From: SAR202 cluster bacterium AC-647-N09_OGT_505m
GTDB lineage: Bacteria; Chloroflexota; Dehalococcoidia; UBA2985
NCBI GenBank assembly: GCA_009391225.1
Contig: VEXC01000001.1
Location: 24,750 to 88,749 of the forward strand
DNA: 64,000 bases
Direction: 5' to 3'
Shown here piece after piece: positions 17,556 through 26,365 of the stretch. The notes beneath the pieces were generated by a model that saw only the letters and a program-made list of their open reading frames with translations, was not told where the DNA came from and did not search any database. The position numbers and the translations under genes are program-made. Numbering within the stretch: position 1 is the stretch's first letter; every line of letters starts with the position of its first letter.

Positions 17556-18809
17556 ATGGAGCTAACACACCCGACAACCAACCGGCCTAGCACCCTTCTG
17601 GGCAGAATGCCTAGACAAAGCATAGTTGCTGTTCTGGTTCTGCTTGGAGCTTTAGGGCTGGCAGTGGTCATGTCCAGAACCGAGGCAATCCTAGCTCCGC
17701 TCTGGCTCCTAGCAATGGCGGCTGGCTTTACCCTACAGCGAAGTCGCTTCTGCTTTGCCTCTGCATTCCGTGATCTCTTTTTGTTCGGTAGTAGCCGAAT
17801 CATGAAAGGAATCATCGTTGGTTTGGCAATCGCCACCATAGGGTTTGCCATCAATATGTATAGCAAGGTGCCTTTTCCTGAATTCGGTGTTCTCCCTAAC
17901 GAGGCAAACATTTTACCGGTGGGCATTTCTACCATAGTCGCAGGACTCCTTTTCGGTTTCGGTATGGTCATCTCTGGGGGGTGTGTCTCTGGCTCACTGT
18001 ATCGGATGGCCGAAGGATACGTAGCGTCCTGGGTATCAATGGTAGGTATTCTCATTGGGCTCGGCTTCCTCTCCCAAACTTGGAATTGGTGGTGGGAAGC
18101 CTCTATCTCTAGCGAGTCCATGTTGTGGATCCCATCGAAATTCAGTCTGGGATATGGCGGCGGTGTAATCCTGACCTTAGGTGGCCTATTAATTGCATTC
18201 CTGCTCTTTCTTTGGTGGGAGTCCCGTTCAGGATTATCCATTCCAGACATCCAAAGTAAGAAGGAACCCGATGACACTCTTGGAGAGAAACTGTCGATAC
18301 TCTGGCGCTCGGTCTTCGTTCGAGGCTGGCCCTCGGTTGTGGGTGGCGGTGTACTAGGGGTAATCGGGGTCTTGATGTACATGGTACATATGCCCTGGGG
18401 AGTAACAGGGGAACTGGCCAGATTGTCCAACACCATCATGAGCACCTTGAACTTTGCTCCTCCTGAGCCGCTAGGATTGAGTGACCTCGGGGGTTGCTCT
18501 GGCCTCTCGGATGCAACAGGACTCTTCAGCCACTCATTTGCAGTAACCGTGGGACTACTACCTGGCGCTCTGGTCGGTGCTCTCTTTGCCAGTGAATTCA
18601 AACTACGCTTCCCACGGAATCCTAGACGATACATGCAGGCATTAGGTGGTGGCATCATCATGGGATACGGAGCCGGCCTCGCCATAGGCTGCACTGTTGG
18701 CGCCTTTTTCTCTTCTATCCCATCACTAAGCATTAGCGGATGGCTCTTCGCCTTGGCCCTTTCTGGCGGAGCATTCTTGGGAGTCCAGGTAATAAAACGC
18801 ATCGCGTAA
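17556..18809 (+). CDS. YeeE/YedE (TsuA-like) sulfur transporter
   Basis: A 417-residue integral membrane protein of the YeeE/YedE family (characterised member: thiosulfate transporter TsuA). The family's internal pseudo-repeat is clear: 'QRSRFCFASAFRD' (Cys66), 'FGFGMVISGGCVSGSLYRM' (Cys143), and in the second half 'MGYGAGLAIGCTVGAFFSSI' with 'GGCSGLSD' before it. The cysteines lie in the conserved positions that relay thiosulfate in the TsuA mechanism. The next gene is a TusA protein 20 bases on; YeeE-TusA pairs act together in uptake. It is the first gene of the sulfur block, behind a leader terminator. Confidence 0.9.
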   Translation: MELTHPTTNRPSTLLGRMPRQSIVAVLVLLGALGLAVVMSRTEAILAPLWLLAMAAGFTLQRSRFCFASAFRDLFLFGSSRIMKGIIVGLAIATIGFAINMYSKVPFPEFGVLPNEANILPVGISTIVAGLLFGFGMVISGGCVSGSLYRMAEGYVASWVSMVGILIGLGFLSQTWNWWWEASISSESMLWIPSKFSLGYGGGVILTLGGLLIAFLLFLWWESRSGLSIPDIQSKKEPDDTLGEKLSILWRSVFVRGWPSVVGGGVLGVIGVLMYMVHMPWGVTGELARLSNTIMSTLNFAPPEPLGLSDLGGCSGLSDATGLFSHSFAVTVGLLPGALVGALFASEFKLRFPRNPRRYMQALGGGIIMGYGAGLAIGCTVGAFFSSIPSLSISGWLFALALSGGAFLGVQVIKRIA

Positions 18810-18829
18810 GCAGAAACGGGGGTAGCGAA

Positions 18830-19057
18830 ATGGAATTGGATGTCCGGGGTGAGATTTGTCCTTACCCAATGCTGAAAGCGGTAGAGGCTATGAAGAAACT
18901 TAAAGGCGCGGACAGCGTGGTGGTTATCACTGATCACGCTCCATGCTTGGAGACAATACCTCCCCAAGCTGGCCGATACGGGTACGCGTACGAAGTCGAG
19001 GAGAATGGCGGGGCGGAATGGACCATAACTTTGATTCCGGAAGGAGAAGTATCATGA
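18830..19057 (+). CDS. TusA/SirA-family sulfur carrier
   Basis: A 75-residue protein with the TusA signature 'LDVRGEICPYPMLKAVEAM' (catalytic Cys10 in CPxP). A second Cys ('HAPCLETIP') lies in the second half, as in many YeeE-linked TusA proteins. The start is ATG 18830; a longer frame opening at 18740 overlaps the transporter gene and lacks a ribosome site. The stop TGA overlaps the next ATG (ATGA at 19054-19057), which indicates translational coupling. It likely receives sulfane sulfur from the imported thiosulfate. Confidence 0.9.
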   Translation: MELDVRGEICPYPMLKAVEAMKKLKGADSVVVITDHAPCLETIPPQAGRYGYAYEVEENGGAEWTITLIPEGEVS

Positions 19058-20145
19058 AGCTTGTAAGGTCAATAATATTGGGCATTTCCTTGGTTGGGGC
19101 CATTTTTGCTGTCGCATGCAGTGGCGCTGAACCGACGGCAACGTCGGTGCCGACAGCAACCCCAGTACCGACAGCGACGAGTACTCCAGTTCCTCCACCA
19201 ACTGCAAAGATTCTCACATTTAGTAACGACTCGCCCCATGTGACCGTAATCGATGCCGAGACTAACTTGGTGACTAAGACCGGGGACATACCAGATTTCC
19301 TGAAGTGGACCTGGAATGATGACAACAACTACTTCGATGGCCAGAATGTATGGCTCGGTTTGAAGTACCCGGAGGCCGATGACGCAGTGGTGATTTCTTT
19401 AGATGTTGATACTCTAGAAGTTGCTAGCCGTATTTCAGTCGGCAAAGAGCCGAAGAACATCTACATAGGAAAGAACAACGAAAATGGGAATCTCCTCATT
19501 GGTAAGCAGGGCACCACTTCCATAGTGACGGTCGACACTAAAACTTCCACAGTAGTAGATACTTGGGAGAACTTGCCGGTGAACAAAGATGGTGGTGTGG
19601 TGTGTGATGCTGATGTAGTCACTGGGCCAGATGGGGTAGAGCGTTTCTATTATCCGACACTAGCCGGTGATTCTGTGGTCAGCGTTAATGCTGCTACTGG
19701 AGAGGTCTTAGCAGAAACTACAACGCCGGACGGGGCAAAACCAGTAATGCACACTAACGCCCCTGATGGAAACATGTGGGTACAGGAGATAGGAAGCAAC
19801 ACTAATGCCGTATTTGATGCGGTAACATTGGAATTAATTGCACGCTTTCCGTCAGCTGGAAAGCCTGTAGTTGCTACCTTTAGTCCAGATGGTAAGTTGG
19901 CATACATCGGCCATTCTGGAGATCCGATAGTTCAAGTAGTAGATACTGAAACCCTTAAAGAAGTGAAACAAATCACAGTGGGTAATACCCCATCCAAGAT
20001 AGCGGTTCATCCAAATGGTGACTATATCTATGCGATTGCTTCCAAAGAGGCCAGAATATCTGTGATTGAAACTGGTTCATGGAAGGTAACCGGGTCGATT
20101 AAGTTGGAGAACAACCCGGGCGGCATGTTCCTCTGGGAGGATTAG
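19054..20145 (+). CDS. Beta-propeller (YVTN-type) lipoprotein
   Basis: A 363-residue exported protein. The signal ends in a lipobox (FAVAC, Cys22), then a Thr/Pro linker ('TSVPTATPVPTATSTPVP') and YVTN-like repeats such as 'VIDAETNLVTKTG', 'SLDVDTLEVASRISVGKEPKNIYIG', 'VDTETLKEVKQITVGNTPSKIAVHPNGDYIYAIA'. Such seven-blade propellers bind small ligands or partner proteins outside the membrane. No heme motif is present. GGAAGGAGAAG lies just before ATG 19054. Its fixed place between TusA and rhodanese suggests a role in the same sulfur process, possibly in substrate capture (inference). Confidence 0.85.
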   Translation: MKLVRSIILGISLVGAIFAVACSGAEPTATSVPTATPVPTATSTPVPPPTAKILTFSNDSPHVTVIDAETNLVTKTGDIPDFLKWTWNDDNNYFDGQNVWLGLKYPEADDAVVISLDVDTLEVASRISVGKEPKNIYIGKNNENGNLLIGKQGTTSIVTVDTKTSTVVDTWENLPVNKDGGVVCDADVVTGPDGVERFYYPTLAGDSVVSVNAATGEVLAETTTPDGAKPVMHTNAPDGNMWVQEIGSNTNAVFDAVTLELIARFPSAGKPVVATFSPDGKLAYIGHSGDPIVQVVDTETLKEVKQITVGNTPSKIAVHPNGDYIYAIASKEARISVIETGSWKVTGSIKLENNPGGMFLWED

Positions 20146-20150
20146 TAAGA

Positions 20151-20795
20151 ATGCCTGAGCGTTTGTCACTAGCCCAAGCTTGGGAATTAGCCCAAGCGGG
20201 CGAGGCCTTGATAGTGGATGTCCGAGAGCCCTCAAAGTTTGCTCTCGGACATCCACAAGGGGCACTTAGCCTCCAGTTCAGCCCAAGAGGCCTCGCGGAG
20301 CGGGTTGGCATGTTGCTGCATGGAAGGACTCCCCTTATCTTGGTATCAGAGAATGCAGATCAGGCAGAGGGGGCAGCCTCGCAACTCAAGGACGGTGGAT
20401 TCTCTGTGCTAGATGTGGTGGAAAGCAGCATAAATGCATGGTATGAGAATGGCCTCCCAATGGAGATGTTCGCTGAGCTTTCTGTACATGAGATAGCTGA
20501 CGCGGTTTCTGGCGGGAACACCGTGGTCCTTGACGTCCGAGAGTCCATTGAGTGGGATATGGGTCACGTACCAGGCGCAATCCTAATTTCACTGGGGGAT
20601 CTGCGTGAACGGATTCATGAGGTGCCCCGAGAATCAAGGATAGTTGTTATCTGCGAAGCTGGAGTTCGCAGTTGCTCCGCAGCCAGCATTCTTCAGGCAG
20701 CTGGCTTTGTTGATGTGGTAAATGTACCAGAGGGTACTGGTGGCTACCGCAACGCGGGGCTTCCCCTTCAGATTCCTGACACGGATCCAATGTAA
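20151..20795 (+). CDS. Tandem rhodanese-domain protein
   Basis: A 214-residue protein of two rhodanese domains. Domain 1 (about 1-100) has 'ALIVDVREPSKFALGHPQGA' but carries Ser-Glu-Asn where the active-site Cys should be ('LILVSENADQAEG'), so it is inactive. Domain 2 (about 105-205) has 'VVLDVRESIEWDMGHVPGA' and a normal active loop 'VICEAGVRSCSAA' with the catalytic Cys. This is the arrangement of thiosulfate-type sulfurtransferases. It begins 5 bases after the propeller gene. It is cytoplasmic, with no signal, and probably passes sulfane sulfur to or from TusA. A 16-bp perfect inverted repeat lies inside domain 1. Confidence 0.9.
   Translation: MPERLSLAQAWELAQAGEALIVDVREPSKFALGHPQGALSLQFSPRGLAERVGMLLHGRTPLILVSENADQAEGAASQLKDGGFSVLDVVESSINAWYENGLPMEMFAELSVHEIADAVSGGNTVVLDVRESIEWDMGHVPGAILISLGDLRERIHEVPRESRIVVICEAGVRSCSAASILQAAGFVDVVNVPEGTGGYRNAGLPLQIPDTDPM
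20214..20256. repeat. 16-bp perfect inverted repeat inside the rhodanese gene
   Basis: GTGGATGTCCGAGAGC (20214-20229) is followed after 11 bases by its exact reverse complement (20241-20256). It lies within the coding sequence for 'DVREPSKFALGHP'. A stem this long and perfect in coding sequence is unusual and could slow translation, protect RNA or bind a regulator. Confidence 0.8.
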
Positions 20796-20901
20796 CTGAG
20801 CCTTGTCATAGCCAAGATATCATCGTGCTGGCTTCATTCTCTAGGACTCCATGCACGCGATTTCATGAATTCTCTGGCAAATCATCTAGCCAGAACATTA
20901 C

Positions 20902-21675
20902 ATGTCATTACGGGAGAAAACTGGTTTGAACAACAAAATCCTGGCGCCAATACTGATTCTCGCTTTGGGGCTCGTGGTGGGCTTCTTTCTTATCTATTCG
21001 TCAAAGTCAAATGAGATTCAGTCCTTAAGGGCCACTGAGGTTGAGCTATCTGATACTAACCGAGTAATGACTGCACAACTTGCCGAAATGCAGTTGAAAC
21101 AGGATGAATCTGATCTCCTGGAGGCTGAAATTTCACGGTTACTCTTGACATCTGCTTCGGGTGGCGGAGTCAATATGAAGATGATGCCTCACCCAGAAAC
21201 CAATGAACTCTCTGTAGAACTACCAGAAGTCTTTAGCTTTGATCAGAATCATGCATTTTGCAGAGTCGATACTAATAGGGAAGCCTTTATTATGCCGACA
21301 TATCAAATGGGTGATGTATTAATTGAAAAGAATGAGTTTTACATGTCGATGAGTACAACATCCATGGAAGAGTTCAAGCTATCCAGGGGAAGTGACGGGA
21401 AAAACCAGATAGTAATCACCGGAGGCTTAGATTGCTTCACTGAAGTTGCAAAAGCAAATATGCGGATTGGGTCAAGAGAAGTGGCGGAAGTCGCTACGTA
21501 CAAGATAGAAGCGACTGACGGAGGTCTGGGTGGTGGCAGTGCGGGGGACACATTCAAATTCACCACATATTTCGACCCTATCGACGCTCCAGTCAATTAC
21601 GCGATATTTGGACCGGAATTTACTTTTACTGGTGACATGATTGACGGGGAAGTAACAGTACCAGATCCGCGGTAA
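20902..21675 (+). CDS. Anchored protein of unknown function
   Basis: A 257-residue protein. One N-terminal membrane helix (about residues 14-32) is followed by a heptad-like helix (about 37-80, 'IQSLRATEVELSDTNRVMTAQLAEMQ') and a beta-rich exported domain with two Cys ('HAFCRVD', 'GLDCFTE') that could form a disulfide. I do not recognise the domain. It lies 7 bases before the di-heme protein gene on the same strand, so the two are probably co-transcribed and may act together. There is no clear ribosome site before ATG 20902. Confidence 0.7.
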   Translation: MSLREKTGLNNKILAPILILALGLVVGFFLIYSSKSNEIQSLRATEVELSDTNRVMTAQLAEMQLKQDESDLLEAEISRLLLTSASGGGVNMKMMPHPETNELSVELPEVFSFDQNHAFCRVDTNREAFIMPTYQMGDVLIEKNEFYMSMSTTSMEEFKLSRGSDGKNQIVITGGLDCFTEVAKANMRIGSREVAEVATYKIEATDGGLGGGSAGDTFKFTTYFDPIDAPVNYAIFGPEFTFTGDMIDGEVTVPDPR

Positions 21676-21682
21676 GACTAAT

Positions 21683-23188
21683 ATGCACCTCTTTGCGCAG
21701 CTGCGACGTTTCCGCGGAGGCTACGGGGTTTGCGGCAGTAGTTGCTATTACCCAAACGGACGTTTGTTCCTGGCCATAGTGGTGCTCATGTCCCTTGGCA
21801 TAGCTTGTACCCAAGCAACAGTGGTTAACCAGGATTTATCAGTCGGTGAGTCACCGGGCATTGTCCGTCATGTGACAGATGAAGATTTATCGCATGGAAG
21901 CTTGACGCGTGACGAGTTAATCGCAATTGGGAAACAAATATTCACCGCTTCCTTTAATACACTTGATGGATCCGGAAACTCAAAGACGAGGCTGTTTGGT
22001 AAGAATACCGAACAATCAAAGTTGAATGAGCGATTTAATCGCATCTCTGGTCCAGACGCTAATGCTTGTTCCGGGTGTCACAACATGCCCATTCCTGGCG
22101 GGGGGGGAGACAACGTTGCAAATGTTTTTGTCCTTGCACGTGAATTCCCCAATGTGAATTTCGATGGTGGCCCCGGGGACCTCTTTGAATCTCTCACATT
22201 GACCACTGTTGGGAATGAACGTGGAACTGTTTCTATGTTTGGCTCTGGCTTCATAGAGCTACTCGCGCGAGAAATGACCACGGATCTGCAGGAGATTAGG
22301 AACGCTGCTTTACAAGAAGCACTATTAACTCAAAGGCCGGCAACTGTCGCAGCTCAAACAAAAGGCGTTTCTTTTGGGAAACTGACAGTGTGGCCAGACG
22401 GACTGGTGGATACTTCGAATATTGAAGGGATTGACGAAGATTTGATTGTTAAGCCTTTTGGACAGAAAGGCGTCTATACTTCCCTTAGAGAATTCACTCT
22501 GGACGCATTAGAAACTCACCATGGGCTGCAAGGTGAGGAACGGTCCGGAACCAATAAAGACGCCGACCAAGATGGGATATTCAATGAACTCACAATAGCG
22601 GACACAACAGCACTAACTCTCTTTCAGGCAGCACTTCCACCACCATCCATCAGAGAGCCTACACACGATTTACTAGAAACCTATGTGGAAAGGGGTGAAA
22701 TCCTTTTCGACAATCTCGGGTGCGCAGTTTGTCACAAGCCGTATTTGGAGCTGAACAGCCCAATCTACTCGGAGCCCAATCCATTCAACCCCCCTGGAAC
22801 GCTTAGTGATTATTCTATCCCAGACACCTACAGCGTTGATTTGTTCGAAAACGCAAGCTCAAATACAGTCCGTCGTACTGAGCGAGGGACTTACTTGGTT
22901 TACGCATACACTGATTTGAAAAGGCATGACATGGGGCCTATATTGGCTAATGAAACCATAGAACAGCGATTTGTAGATTCAGCAATGTGGATCACCAGGA
23001 AATTATGGGGGATGGTATCAGAGCCGCCGTTCTTGCATCATGGAAGAGCAACCCTCATTGAAGAAGCAATAGTCGCTCACGGTGGTGAAGCAGATTCTTC
23101 TCGTGCTAGCTATGAGAATCTATCCAGTGACGACAAAGCGGCGCTTATCGAATTCATAAAGACATTCCAGATGTCTGTTGGACCCTAG
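21683..23188 (+). CDS. Di-heme oxidoreductase (DUF1111/DHOR family) lipoprotein
   Basis: A 501-residue exported protein with two c-type heme motifs, CSGCH (129-133) and CAVCH (347-351). The C-terminal part has the family pattern 'DLKRHDMGP', 'RKLWGMVSEPPFLHHGRATL' and 'EEAIVAHGGEA', which supplies the distal ligands in the di-heme cytochrome c peroxidase/thiol oxidoreductase (COG3488) group. The N-terminus is a lipoprotein signal with lipobox LGIAC (Cys42) after an unusually long n-region with CGSSC. A calcium-like loop 'DADQDGIFNE' is near residue 293. It probably oxidises a small substrate outside the membrane and passes electrons to cytochromes. A sulfur substrate is suggested by neighbours only. 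Confidence 0.85.
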   Translation: MHLFAQLRRFRGGYGVCGSSCYYPNGRLFLAIVVLMSLGIACTQATVVNQDLSVGESPGIVRHVTDEDLSHGSLTRDELIAIGKQIFTASFNTLDGSGNSKTRLFGKNTEQSKLNERFNRISGPDANACSGCHNMPIPGGGGDNVANVFVLAREFPNVNFDGGPGDLFESLTLTTVGNERGTVSMFGSGFIELLAREMTTDLQEIRNAALQEALLTQRPATVAAQTKGVSFGKLTVWPDGLVDTSNIEGIDEDLIVKPFGQKGVYTSLREFTLDALETHHGLQGEERSGTNKDADQDGIFNELTIADTTALTLFQAALPPPSIREPTHDLLETYVERGEILFDNLGCAVCHKPYLELNSPIYSEPNPFNPPGTLSDYSIPDTYSVDLFENASSNTVRRTERGTYLVYAYTDLKRHDMGPILANETIEQRFVDSAMWITRKLWGMVSEPPFLHHGRATLIEEAIVAHGGEADSSRASYENLSSDDKAALIEFIKTFQMSVGP

Positions 23189-23452
23189 TAGAAAATGATT
23201 CGCTTCGAAACCAATGTAAAGAGACGAGGTGTTGATTTCCTTGGGCATTGGCAATCACTCCCTGGCTAATGGCAATATGCATCCATCCTACCGGACATTT
23301 GCCTCAGAATCTTGGATGTACTGAATACCCAACCAGTAACCATCTTGCATATAGACTACACCCCACGGTATGATTCGTATTATTAGAGAAGACTCTGTTT
23401 TAGTTCACACTAAGGACCGTGGAAACGGTTGCAAGAAAAGTAGTTAGAGTAG

Positions 23453-23710
23453 ATGCCAGACAAACCTGAACTCCTCACATTAGATGTCCGAGGCGAGGTC
23501 TGTCCTGGCCCTTTAGTTAAGGCCATGGAGGCCATGAAGAGTGCTCTGGCGGAACAAGAAATCGAAATGCTGACGGATTTCTTCCCCGCTGTACTTGTTG
23601 TGACCAATGCCGCCCTCAAGCAGGGCTGGGACATCAATATTCAAAATATAGCTTCCAACGAATGGAGAATGCTCCTCACATGGAACGGCGAAACTGCCTT
23701 ATCTGGCTAG
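23453..23710 (+). CDS. Second TusA-family sulfur carrier
   Basis: An 85-residue TusA-like protein with 'LDVRGEVCPGPLVKAMEAM' (Cys17 in CPxP) and a typical beta-alpha-beta-alpha-beta-beta length. It differs clearly from the TusA at 18830, which has CPYP and an extra Cys, so the two probably serve different partners. It follows the di-heme gene after 264 bases and closes the sulfur block. Confidence 0.9.
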   Translation: MPDKPELLTLDVRGEVCPGPLVKAMEAMKSALAEQEIEMLTDFFPAVLVVTNAALKQGWDINIQNIASNEWRMLLTWNGETALSG

Positions 23711-24238
23711 ACTTGTGCCCATGCAGGAGTTCGTATGTCGCAGTCTACAGCCAAGTCCGAATACATTTCTTCGGGCCATATGATTCCTCTGCTACTAATC
23801 AGATATTCGGTGTTGTATAATGCGAATACTCCTTGATTCCAATCACGGCTAGCTGTCCCTTCTGGTAGGCCTTGAAATACACCTCTTCGTATTTGAATAG
23901 CCTGCTCCCAGGTGGGCGTCCCTTGCCATAGAGCGTCACCCATTGCCCTGCGGCATACCCCACTGGGATCACAATGAGAAGTGGTACATTTGTACGACCA
24001 CAGAGTCACAATGAGGAATGTGGAGTTAACCAATCTGGGTGCTATTCCGCCCAGCACTCATGGTGCTTGGCGGTTGCGATAGTGGTAATCAACTGACAAA
24101 TATTCCTACCTCCTGAAGCGCCAAGGTGATGGAACAAGCTGATTTCAATTTTCGCCTACCAATGAGGACAGCTAGAAGGCTTGGATAAGCCCTTCCATAC
24201 CAAGTTTAGAGAGTACCACGCGCCTCTCATTTGCTGTG
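23711..24238. other. Intergenic, no supported gene
   Basis: A minus-strand frame of 116 codons (23707-24057) overlaps the end of the TusA gene, has no ribosome site and no domain I recognise; I do not call it. No terminator with a T-tract was seen after the sulfur block. Confidence 0.4.
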
Positions 24239-25534
24239 ATGGATAGACGCACCGATGAGAACAGGGGTCCTGGCATGTTGAAGGGAATATTCCCCAGAAA
24301 CCTACTGGGCAACTTACAGACCATCAGGTCCTTAAAAAACCCTGTCTTCCGCCTGTACCTAGGAGCCATGTTGAGTCAGATGGCCTCCATGAACATGCAG
24401 ATGATGGCCCGCTCTCTTCTCCTCTATCGCGTCACAGACTCGGCAACCCTCCTAGGGGTTATGGCCTTGGCAAATGCCCTACCAATGCTCTTCCTCTCCA
24501 TGTTCGGAGGAGTCATCGCAGACCGACTCCCGAAGAAGAAGGTCCTACTGGTAGGCCAGACTGGATCTGCAATAATCTCCCTAGCCGTGACCATTACTCT
24601 CGTATTTGATATCCTCAGCGCCGATCGAGCCAATTCCTGGTTGATCTTGGTAGTAGCCGCTCTGCTTCAGGGAATCGTCCAGGGCCTTATGATGCCTTCA
24701 CGCCAAGCCATGGTCGCGGAAATCGTGGGAGAGGAACAGCTCATGAACGCCATGGCCCTTTACATCTTCGGTGTGAATATCCTCCGAATGGGAGCTCCAG
24801 CCATTGCAGGGTTGGTCATAGACCTTTTCGGCTTTGAGGCCGTCTACGCCATTGTGACGGGCCTCTATGTTTTGGCCCTGGTCTTTATTGTGCTGGTCCC
24901 TCATTCGGGCACCAGCACAATGATCGAAAAGGGAGATGGCCCCTTGGCAGACCTAGTAGACGGACTCAGGTTTGTCAGACGGGAGACGACCATCTTACTC
25001 CTCCTAATAGTAAACCTCTTCATGGTCCTCCTATCCATGCCGTATATGCAGCTACTGCCCATATTTACTGAGGATATACTCCATGTGGGCGCTACAGGTA
25101 TGGGAGTTCTGATTGGGGCCTCGGGTGTTGGGGCAGTGGTCGGCTCTCTGGTATTAGCCTCGCTCCCCAATAGGAGGCGCGGCCTGATGCTCCTTCTCAG
25201 TGGCGTCATACTAGGATTGTCCCTCACAGCCTTCTCATTCTCCACGTGGTTGTACCTCTCCTTAGCCCTAATGGTGTTTCTCGGGGTGGGATTGGCTGGA
25301 CGATCCACACTCGGGGTATCCTTGCTTCAGATTTATGTCCCCAGTAATTATAGAGGACGAGTGATAAGTATCTACCAGATGGAGTTCGGCCTTACCAGTT
25401 TTGCCGTCTTCTTCGCCGCCATCCTAACAGAAAGCATAGGTGTCCAATGGGCAGTAGGTGGGCTCGCCATCACGTTAGCGACACTTTCTATCCTCTCAAT
25501 CGTATTCGTGTCATCCATACGGAAGCTGGATTGA
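24239..25534 (+). CDS. MFS transporter, DHA3/EntS-like
   Basis: A 431-residue MFS exporter. The pattern 'LKNPVFRLYLGAMLSQMASMNMQMMARSLLLYRVTDSATLLGV' and motif A 'GGVIADRLPKKKVL' mark the DHA3/enterobactin-exporter-like branch (MFS_3). 'PSRQAMVAEIVGEEQLMNAMAL' after helix 5 is also diagnostic of this branch. A paralog of the same branch is at 40581. I start at ATG 24239; GTG 24236 just before it and ATG 24275 are alternatives. Substrate unknown. Confidence 0.85.
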   Translation: MDRRTDENRGPGMLKGIFPRNLLGNLQTIRSLKNPVFRLYLGAMLSQMASMNMQMMARSLLLYRVTDSATLLGVMALANALPMLFLSMFGGVIADRLPKKKVLLVGQTGSAIISLAVTITLVFDILSADRANSWLILVVAALLQGIVQGLMMPSRQAMVAEIVGEEQLMNAMALYIFGVNILRMGAPAIAGLVIDLFGFEAVYAIVTGLYVLALVFIVLVPHSGTSTMIEKGDGPLADLVDGLRFVRRETTILLLLIVNLFMVLLSMPYMQLLPIFTEDILHVGATGMGVLIGASGVGAVVGSLVLASLPNRRRGLMLLLSGVILGLSLTAFSFSTWLYLSLALMVFLGVGLAGRSTLGVSLLQIYVPSNYRGRVISIYQMEFGLTSFAVFFAAILTESIGVQWAVGGLAITLATLSILSIVFVSSIRKLD

Positions 25535-25782
25535 CAGATATGAGTATGACTCCAAGGGAAAGCCGGCATCACTATAGGCCTTCTCCCCTGGTTCCGGTTG
25601 GAAATACAGTTGAAGGTTCCTTCTGGTGAAGTCTAGGAGTTGTACTTGTCAACCCTCTATGACTTCCTTGAATCTTTCAGTTGGAAATTTCGTATTCGTA
25701 TCAGAGTTTTTCAGATTACCAATTTCCCGTATCCTTTTGCCAATTATAGCCCGTCACTGGTATCCCATACACCAGAGGTAAT

Positions 25783-26230
25783 TTGCTAATCCGTGGCCCA
25801 TCTGTTGCGCCCTTCACCCTTTTAAAGAGGTGTGAACAGTTACTATCAAGTCACGCACGCCTAGTGACTATATATCCTCGGTTTGCGCTTTGCCCCAATC
25901 CTGCTCCTCGCCACCGTGTACCCGTACCCCTTAAGAGGCACATGTATCCTAAGACTAGCGGGCCTTAGCGACATGACTTACAATGAATGTCGGAACGGTG
26001 TCGTGACGCTATTAGCCGCGCTGAGCGTACCCGATAGAGTAACCAGCGAGATAGTGGGGCATTCCAATATAGCTACGACAATGAATATATATGCTAGGGT
26101 TGCGTCTGAAATCATGAAGGAAGCTACCGAGAAACTGGGTAAGGAACCCTGGCAAACGGTTGGCCTAGCCATTTTACCCGCAATAGCTATGTTAGAAGAG
26201 CTAGGAAAAGCATATCAAGGGCCGTTTTAG
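25783..26230 (+). pseudogene. Broken tyrosine recombinase (integrase), C-terminal part
   Basis: The last 85 residues of a tyrosine integrase are intact from 25991: 'VVTLLAALSVPDRVTSEIVGHSNIATTMNIYARV', with the GH of the catalytic box and the nucleophile Tyr. The upstream part is in another frame: '...VPVPLKRHMYPKTSGP', TAG at 25966-25968, then CAT GAC TTA (H-D-L). Removing ten bases (25981-25990) joins this to CGG AAC, restoring H-D-L-R, the HxxR catalytic motif. So the gene has a nonsense codon and a 10-base insertion, and its N-terminal domain is gone. It ends 6 bases before tRNA-Arg, a usual neighbourhood for integrases. It is the relic of an integrated element. Confidence 0.75.
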
Positions 26231-26236
26231 CTACGT

Positions 26237-26312
26237 GCGCCCGTAGCTCAGTGGATAGAGCATCGGTCTTCGGAACCGAGGGTCGTGGGTTCGAATCCCT
26301 CCGGGCGTACCA
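26237..26312 (+). tRNA. tRNA-Arg (UCG)
   Basis: A full cloverleaf of 76 bases with encoded CCA. Acceptor GCGCCCG pairs with CGGGCGT (one G-U), D-stem GCTC/GAGC, anticodon stem TCGGT/ACCGA with loop CTTCGGA (anticodon TCG), and T-loop TTCGAAT. It reads CGN arginine codons. A broken integrase ends 6 bases upstream. Confidence 0.95.
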
Positions 26313-26365
26313 TTTCTCGTATACAAGTAGACTACAGCTATTCAACTACCTGCGACATCATAACT

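Noticed and set aside
17528..18967. A 479-codon minus-strand frame opposite the sulfur transporter
   Set aside because: It is the shadow of a clear YeeE-family gene on the + strand; its composition is Pro/Ser/Arg-rich and it has no domain.
18943..19053. Longer N-terminus for the propeller lipoprotein
   Set aside because: It would overlap nearly the whole second half of tusA, while ATG 19054 has an ideal ribosome site and starts a perfect lipoprotein signal.
23707..24057. A 116-codon minus-strand frame after the second TusA
   Set aside because: It overlaps the end of the TusA gene, has no ribosome site and no recognisable domain.
15999..26240. Shared 15-base string GTTTTAGCTACGTGC at the ends of the nuclease gene (about 16004) and the integrase relic (about 26224), as possible att sites
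   Set aside because: A few 15-base matches are expected by chance in 64 kb, and the match does not extend into the tRNA or show element ends.
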